Of a stretch of DNA of 64,000 bases, positions 25,607-33,389 are shown piece after piece. The position numbers were made by a program, and so were the translations under genes. The DNA lies in NCBI RefSeq assembly GCF_001544795.2, contig NZ_FCOI02000013.1, forward strand, positions 124,001 to 188,000. The letters run 5' to 3'. The DNA comes from Caballeronia temeraria (GTDB lineage: Bacteria > Pseudomonadota > Gammaproteobacteria > Burkholderiales > Burkholderiaceae). The first letter of the stretch is position 1. Every line of letters begins with the position of its first letter. The notes under the pieces were generated by a model. That model saw only the letters and a program-made list of their open reading frames with translations. It was not told the origin of the DNA and ran no database searches.

Positions 25607-26821
25607 ATGACAACTAAAACAATCGCGCGGCAACTCGTTTCGACGGCGGCGCTCGCCGTGTGCGCGAGTGCATCGGCGCAAAGCAACGTGACGCTGTACG
25701 GGACCGTCGATGCAGGGTTGACCTATACGAGCAATCAGCAAGTCACGAATGCGGACGGCAGCGTCAGCTCGGGGCATAACTTCGCGTTCTCCGGCGGCAA
25801 TCTTGTGCCTTCGCGCTTCGGCTTGCTCGGCGTGGAAGATCTGGGCGGTGGCTTGCAGGCGAAGTTCAACGTAGAAAATAGCTTTTATACGGGGACGGGA
25901 AGCTTTGTTCAGGGCGGGGCGCTCTTCAATCGTCAGGCCTGGGTGGGACTCGCGCACGAGCAATTCGGTACGTTGTCGTTCGGGCGTCAATACGATTCGT
26001 ATTCCGATTTCCTCGGGCCGTATGTGTCGAGCAATTCGTGGGCGACGCTCTATGGTTCGCATATCGGCGACGTCGATAACCTCAACGAAGCGTTCAACTT
26101 CAATAACGCGATCAAGTACACGAGCCCGGACTGGAACGGCTTCTCGTTAGGTGGCACGTATAGCCTGGGCGGTGTGGCGGGCGATTTCGCGCAACGACGC
26201 GGTTATTCGATTGCGGCGACTTATACGCACTTGCCGGTTTCCATCAGCGCGGGCTATCTGAACCTGCACAATCCGCTCGATGCGGCTCTGGGCGGCGCCA
26301 ATGGCTATATCGGCGATTTCGCCTGCTCGAATCCGTCGGCGCTTTATTGTCAGCTGCAGAATGCGGAAGCGTTGAAGGCCTATGGGGCGGGCGCATCGTA
26401 TGCAATCGGGCCAGCGACCATCGCGCTGACTTATACGCATAGCCTTCTCGAACGTAGCCAGTACTTCGCCGACAGCGCCAATCCGCAAGGCCGTAACATT
26501 GCGTTCGATATCGGCGAAGTGAATCTGACTTACGCCGCGACGCCGTTCCTGCAACTGGGACTGGCTTATATCTATAACAATGCGAAGCCGGACGGCGGTT
26601 CGTCGACGCGCTTTCATCAAGTGAACCTCGGCGCGAACTACGCGTTGTCCAAGCGCACGGCGCTGTATGGCGTCGCGATCATGCAGAAGGCGGTGGGAGC
26701 GGGACTCGGCATCGATCCCGCAACGGGCGGCCCGGCGAACTACGCGCAGATTCCCAATCTGCCGAATTCCAACAGCGATCGTCAGTTGTCGGTGACGCTC
26801 GGCATACGGCATAACTTCTAA
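25607..26821 (+). CDS. Gram-negative general porin (OmpC-like)
   Basis: Outer membrane 16-strand porin of the Burkholderia type, 404 residues. It starts with a signal peptide ending ASASAQ and then SNVTLYGTVDAGLTY, which is diagnostic; the last residue is Phe (GIRHNF), the sorting signal for outer-membrane barrels. It begins 11 bases after the aldehyde dehydrogenase and ends at a strong terminator, closing the operon. It may admit amines or aromatic acids. Confidence 0.93.
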   Translation: MTTKTIARQLVSTAALAVCASASAQSNVTLYGTVDAGLTYTSNQQVTNADGSVSSGHNFAFSGGNLVPSRFGLLGVEDLGGGLQAKFNVENSFYTGTGSFVQGGALFNRQAWVGLAHEQFGTLSFGRQYDSYSDFLGPYVSSNSWATLYGSHIGDVDNLNEAFNFNNAIKYTSPDWNGFSLGGTYSLGGVAGDFAQRRGYSIAATYTHLPVSISAGYLNLHNPLDAALGGANGYIGDFACSNPSALYCQLQNAEALKAYGAGASYAIGPATIALTYTHSLLERSQYFADSANPQGRNIAFDIGEVNLTYAATPFLQLGLAYIYNNAKPDGGSSTRFHQVNLGANYALSKRTALYGVAIMQKAVGAGLGIDPATGGPANYAQIPNLPNSNSDRQLSVTLGIRHNF

Positions 26822-26843
26822 GTCCTTCCGAGGGCGTGCTTTG

Positions 26844-26877
26844 ACCCGGCCGGGATGATTCCCCGCCGGGTTTTTTT
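26844..26877 (+). terminator. Rho-independent terminator of the amine dehydrogenase operon
   Basis: Stem ACCCGGC (26844-26850) pairs with GCCGGGT (26865-26871), followed by a run of seven T. It lies 23 bases after the porin stop codon. Confidence 0.9.
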
Positions 26878-27010
26878 GCTTGCGTCACCGTCCGTCTTTA
26901 TCAATCTTATGGATGCATGTCGCCACATATGATTGATTTGACCGATATAGTCGGGTCGCTTAATTTCGATGAGAGGCACCCACCTATATCGAATCACGGA
27001 GACATCGACA

Positions 27011-27919
27011 ATGAACAGAGAAGCCATCGACAGCCTGCTGCAAAAGATCAACGACAGCGCCACGAGCGAAGGCAATGCGCGGACGAAGACCATCGTCAAT
27101 CGCATCGTGCGCGATCTTTTCTACACGATCGACGATCTCGACGTGACGCCGACGGAGTTCTGGACGGCGCTCAACTACCTCGGCGAAACAGGCCAGAGCG
27201 GCGAATTCGGATTGATCGCGGCAGGCCTCGGCTTCGAGCATTTCCTCGATGCCCGTCTCGACGAAAAGGAAGCGAAAGCGGGTATCGAAGGCGGCACGCC
27301 GCGTACGATCGAGGGTCCCCTCTATGTCGCGGGTGCGCCGGAATCCGTTGGACATGCACGGCTCGACGATGGCGCGAGTCCCGGAGAAACGCTCGTGATG
27401 CGCGGCCGTGTGTTGACGAAGGAGGGACAGCCGCTCGCGAATGCGTTGGTCGAAGTGTGGCACGCCAATCATCTCGGCAATTACTCGTACTTCGACAAGT
27501 CGCAGTCCGCGTTCAACCTGCGTCGCTCGATCCGCACCGATAACGAAGGCAACTATGCGTTCACGAGCGTCGTTCCGGTCGGCTATAGCGTGCCGCCTGG
27601 CGGCAAGACGCAGCAATTGCTCGATCAACTCGGGCGACACGGTCATCGTCCGGCGCATATTCATTTCTTTGTTTCGGCGCCGGGCTATCGCAAGTTGACG
27701 ACGCAGATCAACATCGACGGCGATCCGTATCTGTGGGACGACTTCGCGTTCGCGACGCGCGATGGTCTCGTTCCGGAAGTGAAGAAAGCCGAAGGCGCCG
27801 AGGGCAAACCGTATGGCGTGGAAGGGCGCTTTGCGCTGATCGACTTCGACTTCACGTTGTGCAGCGAACGTGACGATGTGCCGGGCACTGAAGTAGAACG
27901 TGTGCGCGCCGCTGTCTGA
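27011..27919 (+). CDS. catA: Catechol 1,2-dioxygenase
   Basis: Intradiol ring-cleaving dioxygenase of 302 residues that turns catechol into cis,cis-muconate. Fe(III) ligands are Y158 (HLGNYSYFD), Y192 (VPVGYSVPP), H216 and H218 (RPAHIHFF). The N-terminal helical linker domain typical of CatA is present (residues 1-95). GGAGAC lies 8 bases before the ATG. Catechol is the end product of iac pathways, so catA fits here; catB, catC and downstream genes are absent from the window. Confidence 0.92.
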   Translation: MNREAIDSLLQKINDSATSEGNARTKTIVNRIVRDLFYTIDDLDVTPTEFWTALNYLGETGQSGEFGLIAAGLGFEHFLDARLDEKEAKAGIEGGTPRTIEGPLYVAGAPESVGHARLDDGASPGETLVMRGRVLTKEGQPLANALVEVWHANHLGNYSYFDKSQSAFNLRRSIRTDNEGNYAFTSVVPVGYSVPPGGKTQQLLDQLGRHGHRPAHIHFFVSAPGYRKLTTQINIDGDPYLWDDFAFATRDGLVPEVKKAEGAEGKPYGVEGRFALIDFDFTLCSERDDVPGTEVERVRAAV

Positions 27920-27946
27920 GTTTTCGATCGTTGGTACGATCGCGGC

Positions 27947-28687
27947 ATGAACAATGAGCGCGATATTCATGCCGATCTATTCGGCGTCGATGGCTGCAAG
28001 GCGGGCTGGTTCGTCGTGAAGCAATGCGGGCGCACCGCAGCAATCACGACGAGCGTTATCGCTCACTTTCAGGACTTACTCGACTGCAAACGCGCGAATG
28101 CCATTGTGGCCGTGGATATGCCGATCGGTCTTTCGGAGAATGGCATTCGCGCGTGCGACACGCTTGCTCGCAAAATGCTCGGGCGTCCGCGCGGAAGCTC
28201 CGTCTTTGCTCCGCCGATACGCGCGGCATTGGCCGCATCGAGCTATGAAGAAGCGTGCGCGATCAATCATGCCGAATCCGGAAAACGGATATCCATTCAG
28301 GCATTCCATATCCGCAAAAAGATTGCGGAAGTCGATGATGTAATGCACACGCATAACATTAATGCCACACGCGTTTTCGAAGTGCATCCGGAGTTGAGCT
28401 TCATGCATGTGCGAATGGAGCAGGGCGGACCGGCGCATGGCCTTCGCGAAAGCAAAGCGCATGCGCCTGGATTCGCATTGCGTCACGCACTGCTCGTGAA
28501 ATGCTTTGGCAGCGCGATCGATTCGGCGCTTGCCACGCGCAAACCGTCGCAAGCATCGCGAGACGACGTGCTCGACGCGTTCGCTGTGTTATGGACCGCT
28601 CGCCGAATCGCATCGGGAAAAGCGTTCCATCTGCCCGAAGAGATCGCGATCGATGCGAACGGCATACCAATGGCGATTTATTGCTGA
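27947..28687 (+). CDS. DUF429-family protein
   Basis: A 246-residue protein with the DUF429 start FGVDGCKAGWFVV and AVDMPIGLSENGIRACD, an RNase H-like fold with acidic residues (D in GVDG, D in VDMP), and EVHPELSFM further on. The biochemical role is not established. It follows catA by 27 bases and overlaps the convergent deaminase gene by ten bases at their 3' ends. Confidence 0.82.
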   Translation: MNNERDIHADLFGVDGCKAGWFVVKQCGRTAAITTSVIAHFQDLLDCKRANAIVAVDMPIGLSENGIRACDTLARKMLGRPRGSSVFAPPIRAALAASSYEEACAINHAESGKRISIQAFHIRKKIAEVDDVMHTHNINATRVFEVHPELSFMHVRMEQGGPAHGLRESKAHAPGFALRHALLVKCFGSAIDSALATRKPSQASRDDVLDAFAVLWTARRIASGKAFHLPEEIAIDANGIPMAIYC

Positions 28688-29172
28688 GAGCGGGTTTGCC
28701 TGCGAAAGTGCGCTACATGGAGCGCTTTTACGCGTTCGGCGAATTCCTCGACGGGACCGTCGACTGTCGTATCGTCGATAACTTCCTGTATCGCTAACGG
28801 ACGAACGCGCCCCTGTTTTGCGCCGAGCTCAGCACGCCAGCGCGTGAATTGCTCGCTCGACGCCGCATACACGATCCGGCCCAGCCCGCCCCACGCGTGC
28901 GCCGCCGAGCACATCGGACAATGCTCGCCGGACGTGTAGACGACCGCGTTTCTGCGCTCGGATTCCGGCAGATTTTCCGCAGCCCACTTCGCAATCGCGA
29001 ATTCCGGGTGTCGCGTATGGTCGCCGCCACTCACGCGATTCCGGTCCTCGAAAAGCACGCGCCCGTCGTTTGCGACGAGCATCGAACCGAAAGGCTCATC
29101 GCCATCGTCGAGCGCTTCCTGCGCCAATTCGATGCAGCGGATCAGATACTTCTTGTCTGTATCGTCGATCAT
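28678..29172 (-). CDS. Nucleoside/guanine deaminase-like protein
   Basis: Zinc-dependent deaminase of the CMP/dCMP-like fold, 164 residues. The zinc and catalytic site is complete: HPEFA (His ligand and proton-shuttling Glu) and CPMC (two Cys ligands). DGDEPFGSMLVANDGRVL is the common N-terminal strand. Deamination of guanine or a related purine is likely, but specificity is not evident. Convergent with the DUF429 gene. Confidence 0.87.
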   Translation of the reverse strand: MIDDTDKKYLIRCIELAQEALDDGDEPFGSMLVANDGRVLFEDRNRVSGGDHTRHPEFAIAKWAAENLPESERRNAVVYTSGEHCPMCSAAHAWGGLGRIVYAASSEQFTRWRAELGAKQGRVRPLAIQEVIDDTTVDGPVEEFAERVKALHVAHFRRQTRSQQ

Positions 29173-29348
29173 GACGCCTCCTAGAATAACGGCCGGACCA
29201 CGATGTTAGCCGACAAGCGAACCGTGAGAGGCGCAATTGTGAAGCGCGTTTTCGGCGGACTTTCAGCGGTCGAAATGGCGCTACGACGATGGGCAGGGCG
29301 GTATAAAATTGTGATGTACTTGTCTTGCGCTCGAATGCGCCCGCCGCC

Positions 29349-29567
29349 ATGGAAACTCCTTCGGGCAAAGAAGCCTCCCGCAAGCAGATCTCGCCGCGCA
29401 TGCTCAACGTGCTGACGGCGCTCATTGGTCTTGCCACGCTCGCACTCGGCGTGGCCTGGCTGATCTACACGTGGGTTGTCCATCTGGAAGTGCCGTACTT
29501 TGCGATTCCGCTCGTGCTCACGGTGCCGGTGATCGTTGCGGTGGCATTCCGGAATTGCTGGGACTGA
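29349..29567 (+). CDS. Small two-helix membrane protein
   Basis: A 72-residue protein with two hydrophobic segments (VLTALIGLATLALGVAWLIY and YFAIPLVLTVPVIVAVAF). No known motif. The start at 29349 (METPSG) is chosen over the ATG at 29325, but neither has a clear ribosome site. Function unknown. Confidence 0.6.
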   Translation: METPSGKEASRKQISPRMLNVLTALIGLATLALGVAWLIYTWVVHLEVPYFAIPLVLTVPVIVAVAFRNCWD

Positions 29568-29599
29568 CGCGTTTCCGAAATGCAGTCAAAGCGACGCGC

Positions 29600-29640
29600 A
29601 AAAGAAAACGCACCGTGGCGATGCGATCGCGACGGTGCGT
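29600..29640 (-). terminator. Terminator downstream of tRNA-Val
   Basis: Stem ACGCACCGT (29608-29616) pairs with ACGGTGCGT (29632-29640). On the minus strand the second arm is followed by TTTTCTTTT, as expected for a terminator acting on the leftward tRNA transcript. It also lies after the small membrane gene reading rightward. Confidence 0.75.
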
Positions 29641-29651
29641 CTGAATGTCGT

Positions 29652-29728
29652 TGGTAGGCTCGATTGGACTCGAACCAACGACCCCCACCATGTCAAGGTG
29701 GTGCTCTAACCAGCTGAGCTACGAGCCT
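29652..29728 (-). tRNA. tRNA-Val (anticodon GAC)
   Basis: Complete cloverleaf of 77 bases on the minus strand: acceptor AGGCTCG/CGAGCCT, D arm GCTC...GAGC, anticodon stem CCACC/GGTGG around the loop TTGACAT (anticodon GAC), T loop TTCGAGT, and an encoded CCA at 29652-29654. The prophage to the right does not use it: its end is about 170 bases away and no copy of the tRNA 3' end occurs at the other border. Confidence 0.95.
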
Positions 29729-29888
29729 ACGGAAGCCGCGAATTATAGGGGAAAGTTTCGCGTCGTGGGGAATTTTGGGCGAAAATTTTTGATTCGGTGT
29801 TTTTGGGCGTGTTTGTGGTTGTCAGTGCGGTGAGCCGGCGTGAAGTTGAGGGCCGGCGGCAGGCCTTCACGATATTAATCGACTCGGA

Positions 29889-30302
29889 TCATTTATTTGA
29901 CATAACATAAATTCTTGCACTGTGCCCGCCTTCCCCCGTAGTGCCCGTATTACCAGATGCCTGCGCCTGAGACGTGGGGGTTACCGCCGCCGACAAGCCA
30001 ACCGCGCACACTATCGACGCCTTCGCGATAACCCCCGCCGCTTTTCCCCAAATGGACTCCCAGACAGCGCGCGCGTGCTCGTCTTTGCTGCGCTCGAACT
30101 GAGAAGCGGCGATAACCTCTATCGGCTCAATGCCAAGAGCCTCCGCAATCCGCGCGCACGTCAATTCGTCCGGAGCGGAACGGCCAACGCGCCACGAACT
30201 GACCGCCGCACGCGTCACGCCTAGCGCCTTCGCGGCGGCGTAGTCGGACGGAAGTTCGAGTTTTTCCCGAACTTCGTCCAAGTATTGAACAGTCGATTTC
30301 AC
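29889..30302 (-). CDS. Membrane-anchored Cro/CI-type regulator (DUF3693-like)
   Basis: A 137-residue putative lysogeny regulator. Helix-turn-helix at about 20-42 (SDYAAAKALGVTRAAVSSWR), then AEALGIEPIEVIAASQFER and ARAVWESIWGKAAG, then a hydrophobic segment (92-108) and a polar tail. This arrangement resembles the DUF3693 proteins of Xanthomonas-type filamentous phages that also integrate at dif. A TTG at 30320 extends the frame, but GTG at 30302 has GGGGGAA just before it. The last codons lie in attL, so integration determines the C-terminus. Probably represses the divergent replication operon. Confidence 0.75.
   Translation of the reverse strand: MKSTVQYLDEVREKLELPSDYAAAKALGVTRAAVSSWRVGRSAPDELTCARIAEALGIEPIEVIAASQFERSKDEHARAVWESIWGKAAGVIAKASIVCAVGLSAAVTPTSQAQASGNTGTTGEGGHSARIYVMSNK
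29895..29922. repeat. attL: dif-like XerC/XerD site, left border
   Basis: Arms read ATTTGACATAA (29895-29905), centre CATAAA, then TTCTTGCACTG (29912-29922). The first arm is the reverse complement of the classical XerD half-site TTATGTTAAAT with one change. The 17 bp core TTGACATAACATAAATT (29897-29913) recurs exactly at the right border. The last codons and stop of the regulator gene lie across it. Confidence 0.75.
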
Positions 30303-30405
30303 ACTTCCCCCGTTTGTCAAGCGATCTCAAACCCGAATGTACGTCAAGCGTCAACAACGCACAACGTACTGCGCGCTTGACTAGTATTGCGCGCTTGACG
30401 TATTG
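30303..30405. promoter_or_regulatory. Divergent control region with four CGCTTGA repeats
   Basis: Between the regulator and the rightward early genes. TCAAGCG occurs at 30317-30323 and 30344-30350, and its complement CGCTTGA at 30374-30380 and 30392-30398; the last two lie in 11-base copies GCGCGCTTGAC. TTGAC in these copies could serve as -35 hexamers. The likely operator set for the HTH regulator. Confidence 0.55.
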
Positions 30406-30514
30406 TTCCGTTCGTCGGGCCGCACAAACGGGCTGAACCCCCCCGTGGCGACTGATCCTCGCCTTTAGGCGGTCCGACATTCCACACATGCAGGGGTTCA
30501 ACCGGGGGGCTTAC

Positions 30515-30643
30515 ATGCGTCACTCATCGTTACAAATTCAACGGTCTTCACTCGGCGGTTTCGCAGTCCTAAGCGGCTACGCCAAGCGCGCGCGCGTTCG
30601 CGCTGCTGTGCGTCGGGTCATTGATTGGGTGGTGATCGCATGA
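30515..30643 (+). CDS. Small basic prophage protein
   Basis: A 42-residue reading frame, Arg-rich in the middle (YAKRARVRAAVRRVIDWVV). It is the first rightward frame after the control region, with GGGGGG about 6 bases upstream, and overlaps the next start (GCATGA). No known family; real but small genes of this sort are common at this position. Existence is plausible, function unknown. Confidence 0.4.
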   Translation: MRHSSLQIQRSSLGGFAVLSGYAKRARVRAAVRRVIDWVVIA

Positions 30644-30768
30644 CTGAGGCTCTTTTCTTCGTGGCGGGCGCGGTTTTCACCTTCTTTGCGGTCGGCGTCG
30701 GCGTGCTCGGCGCGCTGGCCTACACGGGGATGATCGATGAAAACGGAACAGCAACCCGAAAGCTGTGA
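30640..30768 (+). CDS. Small single-helix membrane protein, prophage early region
   Basis: A 42-residue frame starting in an ATGA overlap with the preceding one. One hydrophobic helix (LFFVAGAVFTFFAVGVGVLG) followed by a short polar tail. No family recognised. Confidence 0.5.
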   Translation: MTEALFFVAGAVFTFFAVGVGVLGALAYTGMIDENGTATRKL

Positions 30769-31150
30769 GGACGTTTCGCATGCAGTGGTGCCCGGCTCAA
30801 TAGGTCGCGCTCTACTGTGCAGCGTGCCATGGGCACCGCGCGCAACGCCCGCCAGTGACAAGGCAAGGGCCGAAGCGATGACAGCGTTAAACAGAATTCT
30901 TTCGAAGTACCGCGAGCGGCCACGAAGCGCGCCGGTTAGCAAAGCGGATTTTCAACAGGCGCGCGAAAACTTTTGGAGTAAAGGCAATGCAACCTTGGGA
31001 TTCGATTCTGGTGCTCGCTACGGCGCAAAGCCCCTACGCGGGCACGGCGGGCAGCATCACGGCAGTGACGAAGGGCGCGGACGGCTCGCTCATCAGCGTG
31101 ACGGCGCGCATGGACAAGGACGGGACCGAAGAAACGTTCCCGGTCGCTGA
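30737..31150 (+). CDS. Doubtful prophage reading frame
   Basis: Open frame of 137 residues. The N-terminal 85 residues (for example KADFQQARENFWSKG) look protein-like, but the last 50 are rich in Gly, His and Arg and read like a shadow of the 60-residue gene at 30987, which has a ribosome site. Either an overlapping gene or a spurious frame; no homology recognised. Confidence 0.25.
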   Translation: MKTEQQPESCEDVSHAVVPGSIGRALLCSVPWAPRATPASDKARAEAMTALNRILSKYRERPRSAPVSKADFQQARENFWSKGNATLGFDSGARYGAKPLRGHGGQHHGSDEGRGRLAHQRDGAHGQGRDRRNVPGR

Positions 31151-31169
31151 AGTGCAGCGCTTGGGCTAA
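30987..31169 (+). CDS. Small prophage protein of unknown function
   Basis: A 60-residue beta-rich frame (DSILVLATAQSPYAGTAGSI, EETFPVAEVQRLG). GGAG lies 11 bases upstream. It is four bases from the next gene and in the same direction. Similar in size to the following KOW-like protein, perhaps an accessory of replication. Confidence 0.6.
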   Translation: MQPWDSILVLATAQSPYAGTAGSITAVTKGADGSLISVTARMDKDGTEETFPVAEVQRLG

Positions 31170-31172
31170 ATC

Positions 31173-31394
31173 ATGCTCATCAACACGTTCCGCGAAGGTG
31201 AGCGCGTCATGGTGACGGCAAAAGATGACTTCTACGCTTACATCGACGGCTGGCGCGGTCGTGTTGGCTCGTTCGAAGGCATCCCCGGCGGGCATGTGCG
31301 TGTCGAAGTGCCGGACGAAGGCGTGACGAAGCTTTTCATCGTGCCGGTGGATCAAGTCGTGCGCTGCGGTGAGCGGCTGGTGGTGGTGCGCTGA
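31173..31394 (+). CDS. Small beta-barrel (KOW/SH3-like) prophage protein
   Basis: A 73-residue frame with FREGERVMVTAKDDF, GWRGRVGSFEGIPGGHVRVEV and VDQVVRCGERLVVV. The pattern of short strands around GRVGSF resembles KOW/SH3-type nucleic-acid or protein-binding barrels. Its stop overlaps the start of the replication gene (TGATG), so the two are probably co-translated. Function unknown. Confidence 0.65.
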   Translation: MLINTFREGERVMVTAKDDFYAYIDGWRGRVGSFEGIPGGHVRVEVPDEGVTKLFIVPVDQVVRCGERLVVVR

Positions 31395-33370
31395 TGATCC
31401 GCGAATCAAACGAAGCTTGGGCCGTTCGCCAAGTTGTCGACCTTCCCCCGCGCTGGCGCGGGCGGCTGCTCGGCAACTGGCGCGCGGCCTGCGCTTCGTT
31501 TGATCGCTCGAAAGTGACGGGTGAGGGTGACGCGCTGAGGCGCGCGAATGCCGGTTTGTTGATGGCGCTCGCGAGTCTGAGCACGGCACCTTTGGCGCTC
31601 GATGCGTCGGATATCGACGTGTGCGCGGCGGCGGAAAAGTACGCGGAGCAATGCCGCAAGACGGCAGAGGAAACGCAGCATATCGGGCGCGACGCGACGC
31701 GCGCGGAGCTGGAGCGTTTCTGTATTACGGCGGGCATCAACGCGCCGGGCGCGGACATGGAGCAAGAACCGGCCATCCTGCGCATGCAATGCCACTTGTG
31801 GTGGCGTCGGCAACTGCGTCGCGCCATGTCGCGCGCCGTCGAAGGATCGGCCATCGGCCTCGGCTACGTCCACAAGGGCGGCGATTGCTACGTGTCCGAC
31901 GAGTCGGTGATGCACCGCCTACAGCAAAACGCGCGCAACGCGGAAATGCTCGAATCGACCATCGCGCGCAATGAACTAGGGCAGGAATTCACGCTGGCGG
32001 AACTCGCGGCGAAGTCGCCCGCGAATAAGTCGGTGCGGCGCGCGGAACTGATGACGCGCATCAACGGGTTTGAGCGTATCGCCATCGACATGAAGCACGC
32101 GGGCGTGTTCTTCACGCTCACGGCACCGTCGCGCATGCACGCGTACCGGACCATCAACGGCAAGCCCGTGCGCAATCGCAAATATGACGGCACCAAGCCC
32201 AATGAGGCGCAAGCGCATCACACGAAAACGTGGGCGCGCATCCGTGCGGCGCTCGCGCGTCGCGGGGTGAGGATTTACGGGTTTCGCATTGCCGAACCGA
32301 ATCACGATGGCACGCCGCATTGGCATGTGCTGGTTTTCTGCAAGCCCGATGAACTCGCGATCCTTAAGAGCACGGTCTATAAGTACGCGCTCGCCGTCGA
32401 TGGTGACGAAGCGGGCGCGCGCAAGCATCGCGTGGACTGGAAGCCGATGGACCCGGCCAAGGGCACGGCGGCGGGCTACATCGCGAAGTACGTCGCGAAA
32501 AACATCGACGGCTATCGGCTCGATAAGGACATGTATGGCAACGATGCAATCCAAACGTCGCAGCGCGTCGAGGCGTGGGCGACACGTTGGCGCATTCGAC
32601 AGTTTCAGCAGATCGGCGGGCCTCCGGTTACGGTCTGGCGTGAATTGCGCCGCGTTCAAAGCGTACCGGCTGACGCTCCGGGATTTGTCGTCTCGGCTCA
32701 CAACGCCGTCAACAAAATCGCCGTTATTGAAGGGCGTGAAAACGCGTCCGTCGCGTGGGATAGGTATGTGGCGGCGCAAGGTGGTGTGTTCTGCGGACGC
32801 GGTTATCGCGTGCGTCTTGCGACGGTCGCGGCTGAGGGCGCGACGCGCTATGGCGAAGAGCGCGCGCCCAAGGTAATCGGCATCACGTTCAACGAGGAAT
32901 ACAAGGTGCGCGACGCGCGGGGCAACTGGACCGACGTGCGCGAAATGCAAACCATCGTGGAGAGCAAGAGGTTCGAATGGGAAATCCTGCGTCCGGCAAG
33001 TTCCAACGCTTTCGCTGTGTCGTATGCGGGCAGCGATTCGACACCTACGACTGTCCGCGATGCGGAGGGTTTTTCGGGTTTCGAGCGCGCGCAGCGCGCG
33101 TCTTGGACCTGTGTCAATAACTGTACGGAGTCGGGGGAATTCAAGCCTGAGGGCATCCCGACAACCTTTGGGCGGTTGTCGGAAGCGGCTTATGAGGCGT
33201 GTTCCGGTGCGGTGGTGGCGGCATTTAACGAATGGGTGAGGCGGAATGGACGGGAAGGTGGCGGAATTGAAAGCGCTGGCGGAGCAGGCACGGGAGGAAG
33301 TCAGGCAGCTTCCGCCGTTCGTCCGGATGGCCGGGCAAAAACAGATGGCATTGCTTCAAAACATCATTGA
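31394..33370 (+). CDS. Rolling-circle replication initiation protein
   Basis: A 658-residue HUH endonuclease that would nick the origin and start rolling-circle replication. Motif 2 is PHWHVLVFC (H309, H311). Motif 3 is GYIAKYVAKN with Y362 and Y366, the two-tyrosine layout of the phiX174 gpA/PM2 P12 superfamily. Motif 1 is probably FFTLTAPSRMHA (about 239-250). The N-terminal 230 residues are helical; the C-terminal 250 are variable. Its 3' end contains a nested 47-residue gene. A rolling-circle initiator together with a jelly-roll capsid fits corticoviruses. Confidence 0.87.
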   Translation: MIRESNEAWAVRQVVDLPPRWRGRLLGNWRAACASFDRSKVTGEGDALRRANAGLLMALASLSTAPLALDASDIDVCAAAEKYAEQCRKTAEETQHIGRDATRAELERFCITAGINAPGADMEQEPAILRMQCHLWWRRQLRRAMSRAVEGSAIGLGYVHKGGDCYVSDESVMHRLQQNARNAEMLESTIARNELGQEFTLAELAAKSPANKSVRRAELMTRINGFERIAIDMKHAGVFFTLTAPSRMHAYRTINGKPVRNRKYDGTKPNEAQAHHTKTWARIRAALARRGVRIYGFRIAEPNHDGTPHWHVLVFCKPDELAILKSTVYKYALAVDGDEAGARKHRVDWKPMDPAKGTAAGYIAKYVAKNIDGYRLDKDMYGNDAIQTSQRVEAWATRWRIRQFQQIGGPPVTVWRELRRVQSVPADAPGFVVSAHNAVNKIAVIEGRENASVAWDRYVAAQGGVFCGRGYRVRLATVAAEGATRYGEERAPKVIGITFNEEYKVRDARGNWTDVREMQTIVESKRFEWEILRPASSNAFAVSYAGSDSTPTTVRDAEGFSGFERAQRASWTCVNNCTESGEFKPEGIPTTFGRLSEAAYEACSGAVVAAFNEWVRRNGREGGGIESAGGAGTGGSQAASAVRPDGRAKTDGIASKHH

Positions 33371-33389
33371 AAAAATCGAGGCTCTATGA
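33246..33389 (+). CDS. Small nested prophage protein
   Basis: A 47-residue helical frame (KVAELKALAEQAREEVRQLP, LQNIIEKIEAL) lying mostly inside the 3' end of the replication gene in another frame. GAGG lies about 5 bases before its ATG, and its stop overlaps the next start (ATGA). The coupling to the zinc-ribbon gene makes it likely to be real. Function unknown. Confidence 0.5.
   Translation: MDGKVAELKALAEQAREEVRQLPPFVRMAGQKQMALLQNIIEKIEAL

Noticed and set aside
29652-29728. tRNA-Val as the prophage attachment site
   Set aside because: The tRNA 3' end faces away from the element, about 240 bases from its border, and no duplicate of it occurs near 41.4 kb. The dif-like repeats explain the borders better.
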